From the NCBI GenBank assembly GCA_007123015.1, contig SKSL01000152.1:1-23234 (forward strand): DNA of 23,234 bases. Reading direction: 5' to 3'. Made by a program: the position numbers and the translations under genes. The stretch comes from Natronohydrobacter sp. Its GTDB lineage: Bacteria; Pseudomonadota; Alphaproteobacteria; Rhodobacterales; Rhodobacteraceae. Under the pieces are notes generated by a model. It worked only from the letters and a program-made list of their open reading frames with translations, was not told the origin of the DNA and ran no database searches. Numbering within the stretch: position 1 is the first letter of the stretch; the number at the start of each line of letters is the position of its first letter. Positions 16,133-23,154 of the stretch are shown in pieces.

Positions 16133-17215
16133 TTGGACAGCATCGATACAATGCGTGGCAGATTTCTGGACCAGATTGCACAGGCGGCTGACCCTGATGC
16201 GATCGAGGCTGTACGCCTGACAGCGCTGGGCAAGAAGGGTGAGATCAGCCTGCTGATGCGGAACCTGGGGCAGATGACGCCGGAAGAACGCAAAACGGCC
16301 GGGCCACTCCTTAACGGATTGAAATCCGAAATTGATGCAGCGCTGAAAGCCCGCCGTGCGGCGCTTGACGATGCCGCGCTCGACGCCCGTTTGCAGGCCG
16401 AATGGCTGGACGTCACCTTGCCGGGCCGTCCCAGATCCATGGGCACGATCCACCCGATCAGTCAGGTCATGGATGAATTGACCGCCATCTTTTCGGATAT
16501 GGGCTTTGCCGTGGCCGAAGGGCCGCAGATCGAATCCGACTGGTATAATTTCGATGCGCTCAATATCGCGCCCGAACACCCTGCACGACAAGAGCATGAC
16601 ACCTTCTTCATGCACCGCGCGCCCGGTGACAACCGGCCGCCGCATGTGCTGCGCACGCATACGTCACCTGTGCAGATTCGGGCAATGCAGGCGCAGGGCG
16701 CGCCGATCCGTGTGATCGCGCCGGGCCGTGTCTACCGTATGGATATGGACCAGACCCATACGCCGATGTTCCATCAGGTCGAAGGGCTTGCGATTGATCG
16801 CGATGTTTCGATGGCGCAACTGAAATGGACGCTCGAAGAATTTTGCCGCGCGTTCTTCGAAGTCGAGGATGTCGAGCTGCGGTTTCGCGCCTCACATTTC
16901 CCGTTCACCGAGCCGTCGGCAGAGGTGGATATCCGCTGTTCCTGGGAGGGTGGTCAGCTGAAAATCGGTGAAGGGAAGGATTGGCTCGAGATCCTTGGCT
17001 CAGGCATGGTGCACCCGCATGTGCTGCGCGCAGGGGGTATCGATCCGGACCAGTGGCAAGGGTTCGCCTTTGGCATGGGGATAGACCGGATCGCGATGTT
17101 GAAATACGGTATCCCTGACCTGCGCGCCTTTTTCGAGAGCGATCTGCGCTGGTTGCGTCACTACGGTTTCGCGGCCCTCGACCAGCCCGCCCTCGCTGCT
17201 GGTCTCAGCCGCTGA
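16133..17215 (+). CDS. pheS: Phenylalanine-tRNA ligase alpha subunit
   Basis: This 360-aa catalytic alpha subunit of the class II (alpha-beta)2 PheRS charges tRNA-Phe. The N-terminal coiled-coil tRNA-binding arm is followed by the catalytic core with GTIHPISQVMDELTAIF, the motif 2 region GRVYRMDMDQTHTPMFHQVE, and motif 3 in GFAFGMGIDRIAMLKYGIPD. The best start is a TTG at 16133: AGGAGG sits 5 nt upstream (16122-16127), and the resulting N terminus (MDSIDTMRGRFLDQIAQAAD) is the family's usual length. The longer frame from 16061 adds 24 residues of non-conserved sequence. pheT does not follow, so the beta subunit must be encoded elsewhere; rplT is also absent upstream. Confidence 0.95.
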   Translation: MDSIDTMRGRFLDQIAQAADPDAIEAVRLTALGKKGEISLLMRNLGQMTPEERKTAGPLLNGLKSEIDAALKARRAALDDAALDARLQAEWLDVTLPGRPRSMGTIHPISQVMDELTAIFSDMGFAVAEGPQIESDWYNFDALNIAPEHPARQEHDTFFMHRAPGDNRPPHVLRTHTSPVQIRAMQAQGAPIRVIAPGRVYRMDMDQTHTPMFHQVEGLAIDRDVSMAQLKWTLEEFCRAFFEVEDVELRFRASHFPFTEPSAEVDIRCSWEGGQLKIGEGKDWLEILGSGMVHPHVLRAGGIDPDQWQGFAFGMGIDRIAMLKYGIPDLRAFFESDLRWLRHYGFAALDQPALAAGLSR

Positions 17216-17232
17216 TCCATTCATCCTTGTCC

Positions 17233-17275
17233 AAATATCCACGGGGGTTCTCAGGGGGCGCGTGCGCCCCCTGAG
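17233..17275. repeat. G-rich intergenic hairpin, copy 2, after pheS
   Basis: CAAATA and a G run are followed by CTCAGGGGGCGC (17250-17261) and its perfect complement (17264-17275). The layout matches the element between the permease genes at 736-778. A further hairpin GGCAGC/GCTGCC (17294-17299 with 17307-17312) lies just downstream. There is no T tract on the plus strand, so it may be the 3' end of pheS mRNA without being a standard intrinsic terminator. Confidence 0.55.
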
Positions 17276-17315
17276 GTAGGGGGTTTGGGGGGCGGCAGCC
17301 CTCCAAGCTGCCACT

Positions 17316-17346
17316 GAAAAAAGAAAGCCCCCGACGAGCGGGGGCT
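17316..17346 (-). terminator. Intrinsic terminator of glnA
   Basis: On the minus strand AGCCCCCG (17339-17346), a 5-nt loop and CGGGGGCT (17326-17333) are followed by TTCTTTTTTC. It lies 23 nt after the glnA stop codon, a standard strong intrinsic terminator. Confidence 0.92.
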
Positions 17347-17369
17347 TCTCGATATCTCACAATGCCAGA

Positions 17370-18776
17370 TCAGCAGCTGTAATACATGGAATATTCGACC
17401 GGGTGCGGCGTGTGCTCATAAGCATAGACCTCTTCCCATTTCAGATCCATATAGGCCATGATCTGGTCCTTCGTGAACACGTCACCCGCCAGCAGGAAGT
17501 CATGATCCGCCGCGAGCGATTCCAACGCCTCGCGCAGTGACGCGCAGACTGTCGGAATGCCTTCCAGCTCTTCGGGCGGCAGGTCATACAGGTCCTTGTC
17601 CGAAGCAGGGCCAGGATCAATCTTGTTCTTGATTCCGTCAAGACCTGCCATCAACAGGGCCGCAAAAGCAAGATAGGGGTTTGCCGAAGGGTCAGGGAAA
17701 CGCGCTTCGACGCGTTTGGCCTTGGGGCTTTCCGAGAAAGGAATGCGGATACAGCCTGACCGGTTCGAAGCCGAATAGGCGCGCAGAACAGGGGCCTCGA
17801 AACCCGGGATCAGGCGCTTGTAGCTGTTGGTCGAGGGGTTGGTGAACGCATTCAGCGTTTTGGCATGTTTCAGCACACCACCGATGAAATACAGCGCTTC
17901 CTGGCTCAGATCGGCATACTTGTCGCCTGCAAAGAGCGGCTTGCCATCTTTCCAGACAGACATGTTCACATGCATGCCAGTGCCGTTGTCGCCCTTGACA
18001 GGCTTTGGCATGAAGGTCGCAGTCTTGCCATAGGCATCAGCGACGTTCTTGACGACATATTTGTATTTCATGATCTCGTCGGCCTGTTTGGTCAGGCTGT
18101 TGAAGATCAGACCAAGTTCATGCTGCGCCGAGGCCACTTCAGTGTGGTGCTTGTCGACCTTCATCCCCATGTCTTTCATGGTGGTCAGCATTTCCGAACG
18201 CATGTCCTGATTGGCATCGATCGGGTTCATGGCAAAATAGTGACCCTTCACTCCCGGACGATGGCCTGAATTGCCGTGCTCGTAATCCGTGTCGGTGTTC
18301 CAAGCCGCTTCCTCAGCGTCCACTTCGTAGCTGACCTTATTGATCTTGTCGCTGAACTTCACGCTGTCAAAGACAAAGAACTCGGCCTCAGGGCCAAAAT
18401 AGGCAACATCACCAATACCAGTCGATTTCAGATAGGCTTCGGCTTTTTCAGCAGTGCCGCGCGGGTCGCGCTCGTAGGGTTCAGCCGTGTCAGGCTCGAC
18501 GATCGAGGCATGGATCGCCAATGTTTTTTCTGCATAGAACGGGTCGATATAGACCGAGTCCAGATCCAGAACGAGTTTCATATCCGACGCTTCAATGCCT
18601 TTCCAACCCGGCACCGACGACCCGTCGAACATGAAGCCTTCTTCAAGGAAATCTTCGTCTACCAGATCTTTGATGATGGTAACATGCAACATGCGCCCGC
18701 GGGGGTCGACGAAACGAATGTCAAGATAGGCGACATCTTCGTCATTCATCATTTTGACAACGTCAGCAGCACTCAT
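17370..18776 (-). CDS. glnA: Glutamine synthetase type I
   Basis: This 468-aa type I-beta glutamine synthetase is the main ammonia-assimilating enzyme and a dodecamer in known members. The length equals the family norm. Catalytic landmarks are FMFDGSSVPGW, FGPEAEFFVFD, NGTGMHVNMS, NRSGCIRIPF and ARFPDPSANPYLAF. The adenylylation tyrosine is present in DKDLYDLPPEE at residue 397, so activity is probably controlled by GlnE adenylylation. The ATG at 18776 has AAGGAAG just upstream on the minus strand; the frame to 18821 overruns the gap behind glnB. It lies 63 nt downstream of glnB, the classic glnBA operon of Rhodobacterales. It differs clearly from the two GS-like ligases near the left end. 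Confidence 0.97.
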   Translation of the reverse strand: MSAADVVKMMNDEDVAYLDIRFVDPRGRMLHVTIIKDLVDEDFLEEGFMFDGSSVPGWKGIEASDMKLVLDLDSVYIDPFYAEKTLAIHASIVEPDTAEPYERDPRGTAEKAEAYLKSTGIGDVAYFGPEAEFFVFDSVKFSDKINKVSYEVDAEEAAWNTDTDYEHGNSGHRPGVKGHYFAMNPIDANQDMRSEMLTTMKDMGMKVDKHHTEVASAQHELGLIFNSLTKQADEIMKYKYVVKNVADAYGKTATFMPKPVKGDNGTGMHVNMSVWKDGKPLFAGDKYADLSQEALYFIGGVLKHAKTLNAFTNPSTNSYKRLIPGFEAPVLRAYSASNRSGCIRIPFSESPKAKRVEARFPDPSANPYLAFAALLMAGLDGIKNKIDPGPASDKDLYDLPPEELEGIPTVCASLREALESLAADHDFLLAGDVFTKDQIMAYMDLKWEEVYAYEHTPHPVEYSMYYSC

Positions 18777-18839
18777 AGGGTCTTCCTTCTTGTTTGAAAG
18801 ATGTTTTCGGGTTTTGCACAAATCTGGCGGGGTTCTCGA

Positions 18840-19178
18840 TCACAAAGCGTCATCACCCGTTTCGCCGGTGCGGATTCGGATGGCTTGTTCGATCGAGGAG
18901 ATGAAGATCTTGCCGTCGCCAATCTTGTCGGTGCGTGCAGCGGCCACTATGGCCTCCACGGCCTCGTCAGCCTGCTCATCCGGAAGCACGACTTCGATTT
19001 TCACCTTGGGCAGGAAATCGACCACATATTCGGCGCCGCGATATAGCTCGGTATGACCCTTCTGGCGCCCGAACCCTTTGACTTCGAGCACTGACAGGCC
19101 CTGCACGCCGATATCTTGCAGCGCTTCCTTTACCTCATCAAGCTTGAACGGCTTGATGATGGCCTCGATCTTCTTCAT
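18840..19178 (-). CDS. glnB: Nitrogen regulatory protein P-II
   Basis: This 112-aa P-II signal protein forms a trimer that senses 2-oxoglutarate and ATP/ADP. The T-loop carries the uridylylation tyrosine at residue 51 (TELYRGAEYVVDFLPK), and the C-terminal GDGKIFISSIEQAIRIRTGE signature is intact. Position upstream of glnA favours GlnB over GlnK, since GlnK is usually next to amtB. The ATG is preceded by GGGAG about 8 nt away on the minus strand. An inverted repeat lies 22-36 nt upstream of the start. Confidence 0.96.
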   Translation of the reverse strand: MKKIEAIIKPFKLDEVKEALQDIGVQGLSVLEVKGFGRQKGHTELYRGAEYVVDFLPKVKIEVVLPDEQADEAVEAIVAAARTDKIGDGKIFISSIEQAIRIRTGETGDDAL

Positions 19179-19199
19179 CCTTTCGCTCCCGCATTCCCG

Positions 19200-19214
19200 C
19201 CAGCATATTGCTGG
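19200..19214. promoter_or_regulatory. Inverted repeat upstream of glnB, candidate operator
   Basis: CCAGCA-TAT-TGCTGG is a perfect 6-3-6 inverted repeat, 22-36 nt upstream of the glnB start and thus inside the probable 5' UTR or promoter. It could bind a dimeric regulator, but it does not match the NtrC consensus I know, and no sigma54 promoter is evident in this gap. Confidence 0.35.
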
Positions 19215-19361
19215 TCCCTCATGGACAGATCATTTTCACTCTGGGGTCACAATCTGATAGGCTTGAGCAGGCGAAATCAGGACTCAGAAAGGCGCTGAAA
19301 GGCTAAAAAAAGTGCAAAAAGATGAAAAAATAAGCGAAAAAGAAAAGGGCTGGTTGGAAAA

Positions 19362-20120
19362 GTGACTGTATTTCTGACATCTGCCCAAATGCGCATCATT
19401 GAGCAATCTGCCATCGATTCCGGGCGGGTCTCTGGGCTGGAGCTGATGGCGCGCGCGGGCGCTGGTGTGGTGCATGCCGTTCTTGAACATTGGCCGGACA
19501 TGGCGCATGGGTCGCATCGGGCCATCGTTTTATCTGGACCTGGCAATAACGGGGGCGACGGGTTTGTGATTGCCAGTGACCTGCGCGCGCGCGGATGGCA
19601 GGTCGATGTTGTCTTCTTCGGCACGGCAGAGACGCTGCCCGAAGATGCGCGGCAGATGTACCGGCGTTGGGTATCTGACGATCATGTGCATGTGCTGTCT
19701 GTTCCAAAGCCAACAGCAGAGGAAAGCGCTCATTTCTGCGATCTGGTTCACAGATGTGCCAATCCGGCCGCAGCCAGGTCTGATCGCCATCCGGTGCTTT
19801 TTGTTGACGCGCTTTTCGGGATTGGGTTGTCCCGTCCGCTGTGCGGGTGGGATAATTTCATCCTGCAGGTCGAAGCTGCGCATGGTGAGACCTTCAGGAT
19901 CGTCGCTGTCGATGTGCCAAGCGGTCTTGACGCCGATACCGGGCTTTACGTGACAGGAGAGGGCGCAGGCACAGCTTTGGGGTTCCGGGCAGATGTGACC
20001 GTCACCTTTCACGCATTGAAACGCGGACATCTGGAAGGGATCGGACCACGCGTCTGCGGTACTGTCAAACTTGTGGATATCGGGCTTTCGGCTTGGGACA
20101 CTGGTACAGATGAGGCTTGA
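19362..20120 (+). CDS. nnrE: NAD(P)HX epimerase domain protein (YjeF N-terminal), separate frame
   Basis: This 252-aa YjeF_N domain interconverts the R and S epimers of hydrated NAD(P)H (NAD(P)HX), a metabolite-repair reaction. The glycine-rich GPGNNGGDGFV is at residues 59-69, VDALFGIGLSR and VDVPSGLDADTG follow, and the domain ends with VKLVDIGLS. The start is a GTG at 19362 (MTVFLTSAQMRIIEQSAI), a usual family N terminus, although its ribosome binding site is weak. In most bacteria, including relatives as I recall, this domain is fused to the dehydratase. Here it ends at a TGA 11 nt into the dehydratase frame, so the pair is either a real split with coupled translation or a frameshift. Confidence 0.9.
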   Translation: MTVFLTSAQMRIIEQSAIDSGRVSGLELMARAGAGVVHAVLEHWPDMAHGSHRAIVLSGPGNNGGDGFVIASDLRARGWQVDVVFFGTAETLPEDARQMYRRWVSDDHVHVLSVPKPTAEESAHFCDLVHRCANPAAARSDRHPVLFVDALFGIGLSRPLCGWDNFILQVEAAHGETFRIVAVDVPSGLDADTGLYVTGEGAGTALGFRADVTVTFHALKRGHLEGIGPRVCGTVKLVDIGLSAWDTGTDEA

Positions 20121-20940
20121 TCCGAGGACCCTTGCAGCGCTGCGCAAATCGCCGAGCGGGCACAAGTATAATCATGGACATGCGCTGATCCTGTCTGGTG
20201 GTCCCGGACGCGGCGGCGCAGCGCGGCTGGCGGCGCGCGCGGCGCTCCGGATCGGGGCGGGGCTTGTGACGATCGGCTGTCCTCCGGCCGCCCTGATCGA
20301 AAACGCAGCGCGCCTTGATGCTGTGATGCTTTCGCCGGTTGCCGACGCGGGTGAGCTGGCGCAACTGCTTGTCGATACGCGGATCAATGGTGTCGGTCTT
20401 GGCCCGGGTCTTGGACTCGCGGCGCGTGAAGTCAGGCTTGTCGATGTTGCATTGAATGCCCGGCGCCCGACAGTTCTGGATGCAGATGCCCTTACGCTGA
20501 TCGCACAAGAGCGAAAGCTTTTTGTCGCTCTCCATCCAGACTGCGTCCTGACACCCCATGCCGGGGAATTCGCGCGCCTTTTTCCCGATCTCGCAGCGGC
20601 TTCCTGCTCCAAGCCAGAGGCTGCGCAGGCAGCGGCCGAGCGTGCGGGATGCGCGATCTTGCTCAAAGGGCAGGACACAGTTATTGCAGCGCCCAATAGC
20701 AATCCTTCGGTACATGCAGCCAAGGCAGAGCGCGCAGCGCCATGGCTTGCCACTGCCGGGTCTGGTGACGTGCTGGCCGGGTTCATCACAGGGTTGATGG
20801 CGCGCGGATTTTCCCCCTTTGCAGCTGCCGAAACAGCCGCGTTTCTGCATGTCGAGGCTGCTCTGGACTTCGGCCCTGGTCTGGTTGCCGAGGATTTGCC
20901 GGATTGCCTGCCACGTGTCTTCCGGCGCTTCGGGGTTTAG
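20110..20940 (+). CDS. nnrD: ADP/ATP-dependent NAD(P)HX dehydratase domain protein (YjeF C-terminal)
   Basis: This 276-aa ribokinase-fold dehydratase converts S-NAD(P)HX back to NAD(P)H using ADP or ATP. Motifs: GHKYNHGHALILSGG at the N terminus, LTPHAGEFARLFP, LLKGQDTVIAAP and the anion-hole TAGSGDVLAGF with Asp at residue 220. The ATG at 20110 overlaps the epimerase stop (20118-20120) by 11 nt and is in a different frame. No good ribosome binding site precedes it, so translation by re-initiation or a frameshift is likely. The residues between the domains look like the usual linker of the fused bifunctional enzyme. The frame can be read further upstream to 20071 inside the epimerase gene. 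Confidence 0.9.
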   Translation: MRLDPRTLAALRKSPSGHKYNHGHALILSGGPGRGGAARLAARAALRIGAGLVTIGCPPAALIENAARLDAVMLSPVADAGELAQLLVDTRINGVGLGPGLGLAAREVRLVDVALNARRPTVLDADALTLIAQERKLFVALHPDCVLTPHAGEFARLFPDLAAASCSKPEAAQAAAERAGCAILLKGQDTVIAAPNSNPSVHAAKAERAAPWLATAGSGDVLAGFITGLMARGFSPFAAAETAAFLHVEAALDFGPGLVAEDLPDCLPRVFRRFGV

Positions 20941-21288
20941 TGTCATCCGCGATCCAGTTGACGCGGGCTGCGTGGGAAAAAATGCCGAAGGCCGCCGCCC
21001 ATCGTCATGCCAGGGGTACTAGTCGTCCCCAACGCCCGGCGCTTCGGTTGCCCTTTACATATGGGCCGAAATGCATTCGGATTTGATCGTTGTCATCTGC
21101 TTGGTATTTCAGTTGAATCGCCGCGCCGCGACCCGTCGATGCGTCACTCGGCAAAGTGCGTCGCGCTGGTGGGGGCCCGCTCTTGTCCCACTCGCTTGGA
21201 CTATGGCGTGCAAAGCCGCCAAGATCATGTGCTGATTTCGCAGGGCGACGTGTCCGCTGCGCGGTTCCAGCAGTGCCAGACCCAGTCG
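20941..21288. other. 348-nt stretch without a supported gene
   Basis: Open frames exist on both strands (21007-21906 plus and 21005-21292 minus) but neither has a recognisable domain. The plus one is mostly antisense to the Hint gene. The minus one would start with a GTG overlapping the Hint stop codon and could be a coupled 95-aa protein, but its residues are low in hydrophobic content and unlike any family I know. No terminator for nnrD is seen. Confidence 0.4.
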
Positions 21289-21807
21289 TCACTGCATGCT
21301 GTGCGACCCTGCCATGGTGCCCGCGCGCACCAAAGCCGGCAGGCCATGTGCACGGATCACGCAGGACCGGTCGAAGCCCAACTGATAAAGCATTGCGCCA
21401 GACTTGGATTTTTGGATCGTGACCGCGTCTACAAGCTGCTTTGCTTCGATCATCGCAGGGCCACCATAAAGCAGATCACTCCGCCAATCGCGCATGCCGA
21501 GTTTCTGGCCAGCCCCGACTACGAGCGCAGGCGCTACAGTCGCAAGGTCCCGCGCAAGTGCCGGAGCAGATCGGGTAATCGTAACCAGATCGCCAGCTTC
21601 GGCGTAATTGCGACGCAGGCTGCGCAGTTCCATGATCTCTCCATCCGCGTCCAGCAACAGATCGCCGGCCATGATCCGCTCGACCGCGCGCGGTCCCGTG
21701 ATTGTCTGCAGGATTGTGCCAGCGGCGAAGCCGCACATGCTTTTGGGCCGCCCGTCAACGGACGCGCGCGCAAGCGGGGGGGCGAGGCTGATAGAGGTTT
21801 CAAACAT
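21289..21807 (-). CDS. Stand-alone Hint_2-type (Hedgehog/intein) domain protein, probably degenerate
   Basis: This 172-aa protein resembles the short Hint-domain proteins common in Rhodobacterales. CGFAAGTILQT starts at Cys25, followed by GPRAVERIMAGDLLLDADG, MRDWRSDLLYGGPAMIEAKQ and GLPALVRAG. In active-looking relatives, as I recall, the MRDWR stretch is preceded by a QHR motif and the final region has a second conserved histidine. Here those places read GQKLG and DRSC, so self-splicing or autoprocessing chemistry is doubtful. AAGGAG about 7 nt before the ATG at 21807 supports translation. No partner gene is adjacent. Function is unknown. Confidence 0.65.
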   Translation of the reverse strand: MFETSISLAPPLARASVDGRPKSMCGFAAGTILQTITGPRAVERIMAGDLLLDADGEIMELRSLRRNYAEAGDLVTITRSAPALARDLATVAPALVVGAGQKLGMRDWRSDLLYGGPAMIEAKQLVDAVTIQKSKSGAMLYQLGFDRSCVIRAHGLPALVRAGTMAGSHSMQ

Positions 21808-21996
21808 CACACGAATCTCCTTGAAGCCAAACTGCGTCAGAAATGTATAGATCAAGTAAATGCAGATCGGGCTCATTGTCTTGATATACGAAACAATGCC
21901 CGCTGAATACGGCAGGATTATGACGGGTCATGCAATGTATCGGATGCCGCTTTTCTCTCTCGCATCCTCTACAGGCTTTTGTTAAGAGCGCACCAA

Positions 21997-22081
21997 GCGG
22001 GTGTGGCGAAATTGGCAGACGCACCAGATTTAGGTTCTGGCGCCGCAAGGCGTGGGGGTTCAAGTCCCTCCACCCGCACCA
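21997..22081 (+). tRNA. tRNA-Leu (anticodon TAG)
   Basis: An 85-nt tRNA with acceptor stem GCGGGTG (21997-22003) pairing with CACCCGC (22071-22077), discriminator A and encoded CCA (22079-22081). The anticodon arm is CCAGA-TTTAGGT-TCTGG, giving anticodon TAG, which reads CUN leucine codons. A long variable arm (GGCGCCGCAAGGCGT region) is typical of tRNA-Leu, and the T arm has GGTTCAAGTCC. The 3' end abuts an integrase remnant, so it is a likely attachment site. Confidence 0.96.
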
Positions 22082-22142
22082 CTATGACTTTATGATGTTT
22101 TTCGAGGTCTAGGTCTTGCAGCGGAACCAAATTAAGCGAAAG

Positions 22143-22222
22143 TTTCGCACTCGGTTTCGCACTCGGTTTCGCACTCGGTTTCGCACTCGGTTTCGCACTC
22201 GGTTTCGCACTCGGTTTCGCAC
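22143..22222. repeat. Tandem array of a 12-bp unit (TTTCGCACTCGG), 6 copies plus partial
   Basis: Six perfect copies start at 22143, 22155, 22167, 22179, 22191 and 22203, followed by a partial copy TTTCGCAC (22215-22222). Just before it GCGAAAG mirrors the unit start. The array lies between the tRNA-Leu 3' end and the integrase pseudogene. Its place suggests integrase arm-type or excisionase-like binding sites, but a simple slippage-expanded repeat is possible. Confidence 0.95.
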
Positions 22223-22248
22223 ATTCTTGTTCTGATCTTGTTCTGTTC

Positions 22249-23092
22249 TCAGCGGCTGCGGCGCTGTTGTGCCCGCTTAGACGCCGCCCGCTGGTTGGCC
22301 TGCGCGCGATATTTTTTACACCATGCTGAGCGTCTTGTGGCCGGTCACAGCCTGAATTTCAGAGTCGCTGCATCCGGCTTCCGCTAGCAGCCGGGCAGCT
22401 GTGTAGCGCCACCCGTGGGGAACCAACCGGTTTTCACCATGCATCAGCCCTAGGGCTGCCCGCACGTCTTCGACCGCCTTCTGAGCTGCGCGTTTCCCGA
22501 GCGGCTGTGTCAGGTTTCGGGCCAGGATGTGACGACCAGTCCGCGAAACTGTCTCGAGATACGCTTGCAGGCGTTTCGGGCAATACACCCAGAGCTTGGT
22601 GGTGGTCTTCTCCTGACAAACCGCCATGTATTCACCATCGAAATCATCCTAGGTCATCGCGATGCAGTCGCCCAGGCGCTGTCCGGTCCCTACGCAAAGC
22701 TCGTAGACTGTTCTCGCTGTGGTCAGTGAGTGTGTATCGCAGTGCCGCTCGAACAAATCCAGCTTATCATCCGGCCACGCCTGATACTCACCTCCTGTAA
22801 GTTTGGGGATAGCTGGGACGGGGTTTCGTTCAATCCATTCGAGATCCACGGCCTTGCGACACAGAATCGACAGGACTGCGTGACGCTCGTTCGCCTTTGA
22901 ACACGTATCGGCAAACGCGTCTCGCGCAGAGATTGCGTGTCTACGCCGGAACGCCTTGACGTCCTTATCTCCGTTTTTTTCTCGGATCGCCTCGCAGTGA
23001 CGCCTATAATTCTCTCGCGTTCCCTTCGACTTACTGGTGAATTCTGTAACAGGGGCAAGACCCCGGGCGAAGTTGTTGGGTGAGGGTGCGTC
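22249..23092 (-). pseudogene. Tyrosine-recombinase (phage/island integrase) pseudogene
   Basis: Read on the minus strand from 23092, one frame encodes a phage-type integrase core: a SAM-like N-terminal half (RGLAPVTEFTSKSKGTRENY onward), then the catalytic domain with the first Arg in GTGQRLGDCIAM, HGWR in LVPHGWRYTAARLLAEAG, and TGHKTLSMV. Three lesions are visible. The N terminus is missing (a TAG at 23093-23095 precedes residues that look mid-domain). An in-frame TAG at 22649-22651 stands where family members have Trp (MT*DDFDGE). After SMV a TAA plus an extra A in the A6 run shifts the catalytic-tyrosine segment KYRAQANQRAASKRAQQRRS into another frame ending at 22249. It is surely inactive. 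Confidence 0.85.
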
Positions 23093-23154
23093 CTATTGAC
23101 TCGGTGGGGCCGGGGGGGCTGTTCAAGCTGGCAGTTTTCTGACTCGATCGGTGC

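Noticed and set aside
21007..21906. 299-aa plus-strand frame
   Set aside because: Most of it is antisense to the Hint gene, which has a good ribosome binding site; composition is Cys/His/Arg-rich without motifs.
22143..22222. CRISPR array
   Set aside because: The 12-bp units are directly adjacent with no spacers and no cas genes are present.
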